A DNA stretch of 64,000 nucleotides from Hoeflea_A sp965249925. GTDB taxonomy: Bacteria > Pseudomonadota > Alphaproteobacteria > Rhizobiales > Rhizobiaceae. Positions 25,094 to 32,940 of this stretch are shown here, one piece after another; position 1 is the first letter of the stretch; every line of letters begins with the position of its first letter. The stretch is taken from contig OZ252260.1 of assembly GCA_965249925.1 (NCBI GenBank), forward strand, positions 1,860,001 through 1,924,000, read 5' to 3'. Below the pieces are notes generated by a model. That model saw only the letters and a program-made list of their open reading frames with translations, was not told the origin of the DNA and did not search any database. The translations under genes and the position numbers were made by a program.

Positions 25094-25710
25094 CAAGCCG
25101 CCGCGGCTTTGTGGGAGCCGAACGCTGTAATGATCTCGTCTGAATGACGCACGGCGCCCGTCTGCAGATACTCCATTGCGTCGAGAGCTGCAGCATGCGC
25201 GTCGGGGTCAGACCCGCCGACGCAATCCTTTACCACGCGGCAATAAAAGTCCTTCTGATGGCCTTCGGCGAAGGTGTAGTGGACGCAAACATTGGTCAGC
25301 CCGCCGACCATCACCAGCGTGTCGGCTTTCAGGCCACGCAGCAAAATGTCCAGATCAGTGCCGATGAAGCAGGAATACCGCCGCTTCCTGATGACATAGT
25401 CATCCGGTCTCAGGCCAACGATTTCATCGGCGATCTCCGTGCCTTCGCGCCCTTCAACGCAATGCACATCCTCAGTGCCATCCAATTCCCGGCCAAAGTC
25501 GACCATGTTGGGGCGATGGGCCTCCTGAAAGAAGATCACCGGGACATCGTTCGCGCGCGCGGCGTCGATCACCGAACGGGCCTGGCGCATCGCGTTCGTA
25601 TAGGCGGACATTTTCGGAATGCCGCCATCATAGTTTTCCAGAAACGCGCTCTTTTGAATGTCGATCACCAACAAAACCGGGTTGCCGACAAGGAGGGGCT
25701 GCTGAGCCAT
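25093..25710 (-). CDS. Isochorismatase-family cysteine hydrolase
   Basis: A 205-residue hydrolase with the family triad: Asp17 (LLVIDIQ), Lys109 (VIRKRRYSCF) and Cys142 in GLTNVCVHYT. Family members hydrolyse N-carbamoyl compounds, ureido acids, nicotinamide or amides. The ATG at 25710 is preceded by AAGAAGGA, better than the upstream ATG at 25734 that overlaps the permease gene. It lies inside a transporter operon, which suggests the imported substrate or a breakdown product has a C-N bond to be cleaved. Confidence 0.9.
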   Translation of the reverse strand: MAQQPLLVGNPVLLVIDIQKSAFLENYDGGIPKMSAYTNAMRQARSVIDAARANDVPVIFFQEAHRPNMVDFGRELDGTEDVHCVEGREGTEIADEIVGLRPDDYVIRKRRYSCFIGTDLDILLRGLKADTLVMVGGLTNVCVHYTFAEGHQKDFYCRVVKDCVGGSDPDAHAAALDAMEYLQTGAVRHSDEIITAFGSHKAAAA

Positions 25711-25730
25711 GTTTTTGTCCTTCTTGAGAA

Positions 25731-26537
25731 TCATGAATCTTTGCGAGCGGGGTCAGCTCCAAGCAGGCGGGGCAAGTCGCCATAGCGCGCCACCGCGCCG
25801 AAAACAGCCAGAGAAATCAATAGGAAGGTGATCGCACCGACGGCCATGGTCGGCGTGAAACCGTTGCGCAACGAGTTGAAGATCTGCAGCGTCACTGTGC
25901 TGTAGGCGGAGGCGGACACGAAGAAAATGACGATGAACTCGTGGAAGCTCAGCACCACCACGAAGAAGAAGCCGGACAATGTGTAAGACAGAGTCTGCGG
26001 CAGGATGATCGTGCGCAGGATTGTCGGCTCGTCCGCGCCCATGGTTTGTGCCGCGTCCAGATGGAACTTGTCGATCGATTGAAGTCCGATCGAAATTGTG
26101 ACGAGCGGAAGGGCTGCGAGCAAGGCCGTGTGGCTCAGGATGCCGGTGAAGATGTTGCCAAGCCCGCCAACAAAGGTCCACAAAAAACTGAGGCCAACCC
26201 CAAAGACGATCGGCGGCAGGGCGAATGGCAGCCCGGCAAGCCCGGCAAGGGCGCGCGAAAACGGGGTGTTGCGTTTCCACTGATCGTACGCAATCGGCCA
26301 GGTGATCAGCACTGCCAAGGTGGCGCTGGCGAGCGCGACGATTACCGAGTTTTCCAGTGAGCGAAGCCAGACCGGCTCCGACACGAAAAACTCCCAGAAA
26401 CGCGCAAGTGTCGGATCTTTCGGCGGGAACAGCATGGAGCGTCCGCCATTGAGGGCCGACATGCACACAATGACGATCGGCAGGCTGATATAGGCGGCGC
26501 AAATCAGCATAAAGCCTTGTTTCAGAGCGGTTTTCAT
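25731..26537 (-). CDS. ABC transporter permease, PotC-like
   Basis: A 268-residue inner-membrane permease with six predicted helices and the EAA-type loop (LDAAQTMGADEPTILRTIILP). It is of the spermidine/putrescine and iron(III) transporter class. The ATG at 26537 overlaps the stop of the first permease (ATGA). It pairs with the 26537-27556 product to form the membrane channel. Confidence 0.92.
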   Translation of the reverse strand: MKTALKQGFMLICAAYISLPIVIVCMSALNGGRSMLFPPKDPTLARFWEFFVSEPVWLRSLENSVIVALASATLAVLITWPIAYDQWKRNTPFSRALAGLAGLPFALPPIVFGVGLSFLWTFVGGLGNIFTGILSHTALLAALPLVTISIGLQSIDKFHLDAAQTMGADEPTILRTIILPQTLSYTLSGFFFVVVLSFHEFIVIFFVSASAYSTVTLQIFNSLRNGFTPTMAVGAITFLLISLAVFGAVARYGDLPRLLGADPARKDS

Positions 26538-27556
26538 CAGCTCCGTTTCTCCGCAAGACGGCTGAGCCACAGGCTTGCCAGAATGAACACACCGGCTGTG
26601 GTCAACAGCACCACGGCTTGCGCCGCGCCAAAGGGCGCGTTGAGTGTCGCGCCGCGGATCGCTTCATAAATCGAGACCGGCAGTGTTTGGTGGGCGGGCT
26701 CCGCGAAATAGGTGACGGTCACATAAGCGCCGAGCAGATAGACAAACAGCAGCAACAGAGTGCCCATGACCGGGATGCGGACCACCGGCAAAATGACCGT
26801 TCGCATCACCGTGAAGGAACCAGCCCCCATGGTGCGCGCGGCTTCAATCATCGAGCGATCGATGCGCGACAGCGGTGCGTACAGCAAAATCACCGCATAA
26901 GGCCAAACCAGGTAGGCCATCGTAAGGACGGTCGCCAGCTGGGAGGTTTTGAATTTCACGTTGCGCGGGTTCGCCAGGCCCCAGTCTTTAAGGACTTCAA
27001 GCCAACCGGTTTCCTTTAGCCACGCCGTCGCGCCCGTTGCCTTGAAAACCGCCGGCAAGCCTGAGCGGTTGGACAGCATGATGTCCCAGCCCATGACGAT
27101 GAAGACTTCCGACATGGAGAGGCTGGCCAATATGAAGACCAGCCAGGCAGCCTGCACCCGGCGCGAACATTGGCTCAGGAAATAGGTAAAGGGAAAGGCA
27201 AACGCGATGGCGATCAGCGAGCCAAAAACGGCATAGGCCAGCGTGTAGCCGAGCTTGTAGGTGTAAAGCAGTGTGATCTCATCCGGCCAGCCGATGCCCA
27301 CGAAGACGCGCGCATAGTTGCTCGGATCGAAGGCCCAGACCCAGCTCGCACCCTCGATTTTCTCACCGAAACTGACAGCGACCACCAGCAGGATCGGCGT
27401 CAGGAACACGAACAGCAAAACGGCAGTGACCGTGGATGTGACAATCGATCTTGCGCCGAAGCGAGCAAACCGATGAATCGGCTTGTTTATGGATTTTTCG
27501 AGGCGAGCGGGTTCCCGCATTTGCGTTGGGGACGAAGGGGCCGCCAGGTCACTCAT
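26537..27556 (-). CDS. ABC transporter permease, PotB-like
   Basis: A 339-residue permease with about six helices after a cytosolic N-terminus of about 50 residues. The EAA loop reads MIEAARTMGAGSFTVMRTVILP. The start at 27556 overlaps the ATPase stop (ATGA), so the three membrane-complex genes are translationally coupled. Substrate specificity is not readable from the permease. Confidence 0.92.
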   Translation of the reverse strand: MSDLAAPSSPTQMREPARLEKSINKPIHRFARFGARSIVTSTVTAVLLFVFLTPILLVVAVSFGEKIEGASWVWAFDPSNYARVFVGIGWPDEITLLYTYKLGYTLAYAVFGSLIAIAFAFPFTYFLSQCSRRVQAAWLVFILASLSMSEVFIVMGWDIMLSNRSGLPAVFKATGATAWLKETGWLEVLKDWGLANPRNVKFKTSQLATVLTMAYLVWPYAVILLYAPLSRIDRSMIEAARTMGAGSFTVMRTVILPVVRIPVMGTLLLLFVYLLGAYVTVTYFAEPAHQTLPVSIYEAIRGATLNAPFGAAQAVVLLTTAGVFILASLWLSRLAEKRS

Positions 27557-28686
27557 GCAGCGATCGTCTCGCGCTGACTGGCCCGCGCTACTGACAGTCC
27601 GCTGGTGGCGGCAGTCATCGATCCTCCGGTCGCCGTTTGCTTGGGGAAACACAGCAAAGAGCTCGATTTCAGACGGACACCCGCGGTTTCGCCTTGGCGG
27701 ACGGATACGCCGGTCGACGATGGCATTTCGCAGATCACCTGACCGGCGCGTGTCTCGACAAAGACCTCGCGCGTCGGTCCAACATCACGTACGAATGTGA
27801 CGGAGCCGGTTAGTGTGTTCGGTGCCTCAGTATCCGATTCGCACAAGTCGACGTTTTCCGGCCGGCAAACCAGTTGCACTAACGCGCCATCCACGAACGG
27901 CGCAGGTTCTTTCAACTCAAACGCACTGTCGCCGATGATCACACGGCCGCCGCGCACGACGCCATCCATAAAGTTCGCCTTGCCGATGAAGGACGCTACA
28001 AACGGCGTTTCAGGACGCTGATAAATGTCCGTCGGCGAACCGACTTGCTCTGCAAGCCCATTGCTCATGACCACGATCTCGTCAGCCATGGTCATCGCCT
28101 CGCGCTGATCGTGGGTGACGACGATCGTTGTGATGTTCAATTGTTGCTGCAACAGGCGGAGCTCGACCTGCATGGTTTCGCGCAATTGAGCATCGAGCGC
28201 AGACATGGGTTCGTCCAGTAGAAATACCTCGGGCTCTTGTGCGAGCGCCCGCGCGATCGCAACGCGCTGGCGCTGGCCGCCCGACAGCTGGCCGATCCGG
28301 CGGTCTTGAAAGTCTGCCATCTGGACAAGGTCCAACAGCTCCAATGCGCGCGCGGAGCGGGTCCGCTTGTCGACGCCCGAGATCGCCATGCTGTAAGCGA
28401 CATTCTCACCGACGGAGAGATGCGGAAACAAGGCAAAGGATTGAAACACCATGCCAGATTTCCGCTTGTTGGCGGGCAGCGAGGTGATATCGGTGCCGTT
28501 GAGTGAGAGGCTACCTCGGGTCGGCGCCTCTAGCCCTGCAATGATTCGCAGCAACGTGGTCTTGCCGCAGCCTGACGGCCCCAGCAACGCGGTAAGCTTG
28601 CCCGTTTGGAATACCAAATCGATGTTTTGCAGCGCGGTCACCGCGCCATAGGTCTTCCTGATATCCTTCAAGACCAGTCCGGCCAT
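27553..28686 (-). CDS. ABC transporter ATP-binding protein, PotA-like
   Basis: A 377-residue ATPase: Walker A GPSGCGKTTLLR, signature QLSGGQRQRVAIARAL, Walker B VFLLDEPMSALDA, switch His in VTHDQREAMTMA, and a C-terminal TOBE domain after residue 280. The last 25 residues are low-complexity. GGAGG precedes the ATG at 28686. It energises import of the ligand delivered by the 28853-29965 binding protein; the 166-bp gap between them has no gene. Confidence 0.93.
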   Translation of the reverse strand: MAGLVLKDIRKTYGAVTALQNIDLVFQTGKLTALLGPSGCGKTTLLRIIAGLEAPTRGSLSLNGTDITSLPANKRKSGMVFQSFALFPHLSVGENVAYSMAISGVDKRTRSARALELLDLVQMADFQDRRIGQLSGGQRQRVAIARALAQEPEVFLLDEPMSALDAQLRETMQVELRLLQQQLNITTIVVTHDQREAMTMADEIVVMSNGLAEQVGSPTDIYQRPETPFVASFIGKANFMDGVVRGGRVIIGDSAFELKEPAPFVDGALVQLVCRPENVDLCESDTEAPNTLTGSVTFVRDVGPTREVFVETRAGQVICEMPSSTGVSVRQGETAGVRLKSSSLLCFPKQTATGGSMTAATSGLSVARASQRETIAA

Positions 28687-28852
28687 GACCTGCCTCCTTC
28701 GGTACCCAACAGTGGGAGGTTTCCAGCGGTCATTATGGGCTGCCGCCGGAAACAAAACACACTTGAGTACGGGTTGCCCGAGCGGTGCGGGCTCATCGGC
28801 AAAGGATCCGAGAAGGGATCTGCTTCTGAACGGCCCAACCCGAACGACGCGG

Positions 28853-29965
28853 CTAGGCGCTAGCCAGCATCACGTCCCACTTCTCCTTAATGAAGGTCTC
28901 GTTATCGAGATAAGACTCATAAGCCGGCGTGATGATCGGTGACCCGGAGACAAACGCGAACTCGTCATCCGTCAAATCAGTCAATTCCTTGGCGACCAGC
29001 GGCGCAGTGCCGATATTGCGTGACATCAGCGCCTGAGTCGCCGGATCGCAGGAGAACGCCATGAACGCGTTGGCTTCGTCGGTCTTCGCTGACAGCGGGC
29101 TCAAGCACCAGGAGCCGTAGCCGATCGGATTGCCCTCAACCGGGAAGATCGGTTTGATCGGGAAGCCGTCCGAAGCCATGATGTTAGCGACGTCCAGATA
29201 GTAGGAGCCGGCGATAACGTCTTCGTTCTTCATCGCCTGTTCCATCTGGCTTTCAGCCGCCCACCAAAGCGCCACATGCGGCTTCAGTTCGGCGACTTTA
29301 TCCAGCACCGCAGCGATCCCGTCTTCCGTCATCAGCGTTTCAGCACCGTCGAAGTAGGTCGCAGCGGTGATGTCGAGCAAGCGGCCATCGACCTTTTTGG
29401 AGATGCCAAGCGAGCCTTCGAAGTCTGAGTTTTCCCAGAACTCTTTCCAGCTGGTCGGGGCGGGGGTCACTAGGTTCGGGTTGATCACCATGGCGTTGAA
29501 CCAGGCCATGGAGCCGACGCCAACGAGGCCTTCTGGGCCCTCGTAAAGGAATTCCGCTTCCAGGTTGGTCGCACCAGGGATTTTCGACACATCAAGCGGT
29601 TTCAGCATTTCGCCGATGCGAGTCGCCTTGATCATGGTGTCCTTGCCATAGAGCGACAAGTCAGCCGGCACGGTTCCGGAGGCTGCTGCTTGCTGCATCG
29701 TCACCAGCCAGTCGCTGGAGTTGGGCTGGGTGACGGATTCGACCGTGATGCCGGTCGCTTCGGTGAAGGCCGGGTAGACGAACTTCTTGAAGCTGTCCTC
29801 GAAATAGCCGCCATAGGAGCCGATTTTGATCGACCGTGCCTGAGCGATTGCGGGCATGGCCAGCAACGAGCTGCTCGCTGCCAGTGCGGCGGTGCCCGCC
29901 GCCCCTTTCAGGATCGACCGGCGGGATAGGTTGGCTGCTTGCGATTTTTTGAATTTCTGTGTCAT
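28853..29965 (-). CDS. Periplasmic substrate-binding protein, PotD/PotF-like, Tat signal
   Basis: A 370-residue binding protein. The N-terminus has a twin-arginine motif (SRRSILKG) followed by a hydrophobic stretch ending AMPAIAQA, so export is probably by Tat. The mature part has a two-lobed fold with KIGSYGGYFEDSFKKFVYPAF and WWAAESQMEQAMKNEDV. It is the first gene of the transporter operon and lies divergent to the 2-oxoglutarate oxygenase. The ligand could be a polyamine-like or other small amine compound; this is inferred from family only. Confidence 0.91.
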   Translation of the reverse strand: MTQKFKKSQAANLSRRSILKGAAGTAALAASSSLLAMPAIAQARSIKIGSYGGYFEDSFKKFVYPAFTEATGITVESVTQPNSSDWLVTMQQAAASGTVPADLSLYGKDTMIKATRIGEMLKPLDVSKIPGATNLEAEFLYEGPEGLVGVGSMAWFNAMVINPNLVTPAPTSWKEFWENSDFEGSLGISKKVDGRLLDITAATYFDGAETLMTEDGIAAVLDKVAELKPHVALWWAAESQMEQAMKNEDVIAGSYYLDVANIMASDGFPIKPIFPVEGNPIGYGSWCLSPLSAKTDEANAFMAFSCDPATQALMSRNIGTAPLVAKELTDLTDDEFAFVSGSPIITPAYESYLDNETFIKEKWDVMLASA

Positions 29966-30287
29966 TCAGCACGTTCCCCTGAATTATGGTCAGCCTGTTT
30001 GCCGACTTTGGTGGAGCCTCATTGAGATTGAGGTTTTCCCCACTTGGCGAAGCACGTCACATGCCAAGTCGTAATGTTTATTACTTTCAATGTTTTATCT
30101 GAAATTCAGTGCTGACTCCCTCAGTGTCGTTGGGGAAATGATAATCGATTTGCCCATTTTTTGTTCAGACCTAATGATTGTGCAATTGGGCGTAAATGAT
30201 ATCTTGAAGATCGCGCTTGCGCCCTGATCCTCGCTCAAGACGTGCCCATTCGACCTCAGTTGCCGCGCCAAACCACGGAACCTTGTC
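29966..30287. promoter_or_regulatory. Divergent promoter region, binding protein (-) and oxygenase (+)
   Basis: No gene in 322 bp. The region is AT-rich compared with its neighbours and must hold both promoters. A 7-bp inverted repeat (ACTTGGC at 30042-30048, GCCAAGT at 30063-30069; centres two helical turns apart) is the best candidate operator. No RNA gene or repeat was recognised. Confidence 0.5.
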
Positions 30288-31406
30288 ATGCGTGATCTCA
30301 TGGACCCAAAGACACTCGCCTCCGAGGCACCGGCCGATGGAACTGATGATCAGATCGCTTTGAGTTCAGAACATGTGACGCTGCCGGTCATTGACTTGTC
30401 TGGGCTCCACACCGGCGACCGATCGGATATGGCAGCGGTCGCCGGGGCGTTAGGCAATGCGGCGAAGACGTCCGGCTTCTTTTACATCAAGAACCATGGT
30501 GTTGATCAGGCGCTGATTGATGATGCGTTAGCCGCGTCCCGCGCGTTCCACACCCAGTCGCGGCGCTACAAGATGAAGTATTGGTGCGGCTTCAGCACCA
30601 ATCACCGTGGGTATGTGCCGTTTGAGGAAAACGGCGGCGCGTTTCCCAAGACGATCAACTACAACGAAGCCTGGGACATGTCCTTCGAAGCGCCGGCCGA
30701 TCACCCGGATTATCTGGCCGGCTGGCGGATGACGGGACCCAATGTGTGGCCGGACTTGCCAGGCTGGAAGGACACAATCTCGCGCTACTATGACGCTATC
30801 TTTGGGCTCGGTCTGAAACTACTGGGCGCGCTTGAATATGAGTTGGGCGTCGAAGCTGGAACGCTGAAGAAACACGTAAACTGCCCCACGTCCCAGTTGC
30901 GTCTGATGCGCTATCTGGAAAATGACGTGCCTGCGAGCAAAGATTTCGTCGGGATTGAGGCGCACTCCGACTTTGAGTGCTTCACTATCCTGCTTCAGGG
31001 CGGCCCCGGCCTTCAGGTGCTCAACACCGATGATTATTGGATGGAGGCACCACCCGTCCCCGGCACCTTTATCGTCAATATCGGCGACATTTTCGAGACT
31101 TGGTCAGGTGGTCTTTACAAGTCCACCCAACACCGCGTGGTAAACACCGGCAAAGAGCGCTATTCAATGCCACTGTTCTTCGGCCTTGATTACGACACCG
31201 TCGTTGAGCCGCTGCCGAAGTTTAAGACGGCAGAAACCGCTGCAAAGTATCCGCCAATCAAAGCCGGGGACCACCTGATGCGCATGACCGTCGGCGCCTT
31301 TCGGTATATTTCAGACGCCGTTGACAAAGGCGAGATTAAGCTGGATTTCGCCGTTCCCGACGCCAATCCCTTCAAGCGTCCGGCAAAGCAGATTTCCGAA
31401 AGGTGA
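30288..31406 (+). CDS. 2-oxoglutarate/Fe(II)-dependent oxygenase, isopenicillin N synthase family
   Basis: A 372-residue non-haem iron oxygenase. The N-terminal DIOX_N region (VIDLSGL and SGFFYIKNHGV) is followed by the jelly-roll core. The iron triad is His226 and Asp228 in EAHSDFECFT and His282 in STQHRVVN, and the 2-oxoglutarate site is RYSMPLF (Arg291, Ser293). Family members hydroxylate or oxidise small molecules. It is divergent from a polyamine-type transporter and close to two hydrolases, so a first oxidative attack on the imported compound is plausible. A second ATG (codon 5) is an alternative start. Confidence 0.9.
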   Translation: MRDLMDPKTLASEAPADGTDDQIALSSEHVTLPVIDLSGLHTGDRSDMAAVAGALGNAAKTSGFFYIKNHGVDQALIDDALAASRAFHTQSRRYKMKYWCGFSTNHRGYVPFEENGGAFPKTINYNEAWDMSFEAPADHPDYLAGWRMTGPNVWPDLPGWKDTISRYYDAIFGLGLKLLGALEYELGVEAGTLKKHVNCPTSQLRLMRYLENDVPASKDFVGIEAHSDFECFTILLQGGPGLQVLNTDDYWMEAPPVPGTFIVNIGDIFETWSGGLYKSTQHRVVNTGKERYSMPLFFGLDYDTVVEPLPKFKTAETAAKYPPIKAGDHLMRMTVGAFRYISDAVDKGEIKLDFAVPDANPFKRPAKQISER

Positions 31407-31774
31407 TGGGTTTTAACTTCTCATAACGCGCCGAACCTAATGTGGCGCTTCTGCGCCATCGGCCTGGCGGGTTGATGCCCCATCGGTGTCACACGAGTTG
31501 AAAGTCGTCCCATGCTGGAGGGCGCATAGTGTGGGCAACCCGCACTAAGACGTCTTATCTCCTTCCAGCCCCCGATGGTTCTGCTACTCAAACCAAGCAC
31601 GCCCGCCGATCAACTGCCGTATTGAGCCCGACACACCGGCCAGACACGCCTTCTACAGCGCATCAAATCAGGAGAAAGCAGACTGTGTGCGAAATCACTG
31701 GTAAAGCGAAGTGTCCATCGACGCGCGAGATGGCTACGTAGAAGGGGTGAAACCGACACGTCACGGAGACTCGG
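31407..31774. other. Intergenic stretch without a gene
   Basis: 368 bp between the oxygenase and the SnoaL-like gene. Two hairpins are visible: TGGCGC-TTCT-GCGCCA at 31443-31458, which could end the oxygenase transcript, and an 8-bp stem with one wobble pair at 31528-31546. Open frames here have poor codon character and no family motif. Confidence 0.5.
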
Positions 31775-32200
31775 ATGACAGACAAAGACGATGTGCTGAA
31801 GGCGTCTGAGGCCTTTTACGCGGCTCTCAATCAGATGCTTGCCGGTGACGCTGGTGCGTTACCTGGTCTGTGGGTACAGAGCCCAGAGGCCACGACAATG
31901 CATCCAATCGGCAGCCGGGAGGTAGGTTGGGATGATATCAAGGCGTCTTTTGAACGCGTGGCACGCTCAAGTGCGGGCGGACACGTTGAAATGACTGAGC
32001 GTCTCGTCCGGGTACACGGGGACGTGGCTTATGAGGTTGGGGTGGAATTGGCCCAGTTCTCGGTCGCCGGCACGCCGCTCCACGTAAACTCGCGCGTTAC
32101 GAACATCTATTATCGTGTCGACGGTCAGTGGAAGATTGTGCACCATCACGGTGACAAGTCGCCCGGAATCGCAGAAGCACTGGCAAAAGCAGATGGCTAG
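31775..32200 (+). CDS. SnoaL/DUF4440-like NTF2-fold protein
   Basis: A 141-residue cytosolic protein with the cone-shaped NTF2 layout: an N-terminal helix (ASEAFYAALNQMLAGD), LWVQSPEATTMHPIGSREVGWDDI, and C-terminal strands ending IYYRVDGQWKIVHHHGDKS. Such proteins are isomerases, ketosteroid-like enzymes or binding proteins; the substrate is unknown. GGAG lies upstream of the ATG. It stands alone and may belong to the preceding catabolic cluster. Confidence 0.82.
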   Translation: MTDKDDVLKASEAFYAALNQMLAGDAGALPGLWVQSPEATTMHPIGSREVGWDDIKASFERVARSSAGGHVEMTERLVRVHGDVAYEVGVELAQFSVAGTPLHVNSRVTNIYYRVDGQWKIVHHHGDKSPGIAEALAKADG

Positions 32201-32262
32201 TCGTCGATGAACGGGATCTACCAAAGCCGTCCTTGGGGCGGTTTTCGAAGCGTCCGATTACC

Positions 32263-32628
32263 TTAGCGAAAAAGGCTGGTCGTGATCCTTTGTGCAGCAT
32301 AGCGCTGCTTAAGCGCAGCCTCGGGGTCCGCGATGCGCCGCAGTATCTCGCGGGTCTTGCGCTGTGCTTCGACAATGGACACAAGTCCCTATGCTTGTGC
32401 AGTGGTGAACTCGCTTGCCGGCAATCGAAAACTAAGCGTTGCAGCGACAGGGCCGCGAAACTCAAGTGGAGCACTATGTTGCTTGTATGAACGCAACAAA
32501 CCTAGACCTTGGTGTTCGCTGAATTCTATTGAAAGCCAAGACGATTGCGGCCCATTGTATCTACCGGCTGCTGTCCGCAACTGAATTCCGGCATAGACCT
32601 GGGATTCGCGAGTCTCCACAACCAGCAA
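32263..32628 (-). pseudogene. Decayed coding remnant with an in-frame amber codon, family unknown
   Basis: One minus-strand frame reads as protein-like for about 120 codons, interrupted by TAG at 32389-32391. After the stop, the same frame continues with GLVSIVEAQRKTREILRRI and LKQRYAAQRITTSLFR before a natural stop (32263-32265). The part before the amber contains SIEFSEHQGLGLL and SFRLPASEFTTAQA. Charged helical composition on both sides of the stop argues for a former gene, but no family is recognised and an upstream stop limits it. Confidence 0.35.
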
Positions 32629-32790
32629 TGGCCGCTATTCTAACAAGCTATGGGCGACGGGCGTGTTGTAGATATTCCGGCGAACAGCACGGCAGCGTCC
32701 GTCGGTTCGTCCGCGCTATGCATCTTCGTCGTCAGTGTCCGGTTTCTTCTACGGATTGACCGGTGACCGTTCGAGGTCCGGGATAACACA

Positions 32791-32806
32791 ATCCCCAATT
32801 GGGGAT
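32791..32806. promoter_or_regulatory. Perfect 16-bp palindrome upstream of the vWA gene
   Basis: ATCCCCAATTGGGGAT, centred about 142 bp before the vWA start codon. Twelve bases (TCCCCAATTGGG) recur at 35625-35636 upstream of the barrel gene. A shared operator for the module is inferred; the LuxR-type regulator at 38018-39823 is the obvious candidate protein. Confidence 0.55.
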
Positions 32807-32940
32807 ATCCCATCCTACGCCTCACGGCTAGTGAGTATTCAGTACAACACTGAGTGCCGTGGTGCCTGTCAACAGAACTCTGTATCCGGTATATGATTGA
32901 CGGTTATTGATGGTGGAAATATTGCCAAGGAACATATTTT

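Larger units (their letters stand above)
32201..32940. other. 740-bp region without an intact gene
   Basis: This is the longest gene-free stretch. It contains a decayed coding remnant on the minus strand (32263-32628), a perfect 16-bp palindrome (32791-32806), and an AT-rich leader in the last 60 bp before the vWA gene. No RNA gene was recognised. The mixture of remnant and new promoter suggests a junction between the catabolic cluster and the envelope module. Confidence 0.5.

Noticed and set aside
31529..31741. 70-codon frame between the oxygenase and the SnoaL-like gene
   Set aside because: Low-complexity Thr/Pro/Arg composition, no ribosome site, no recognisable domain.
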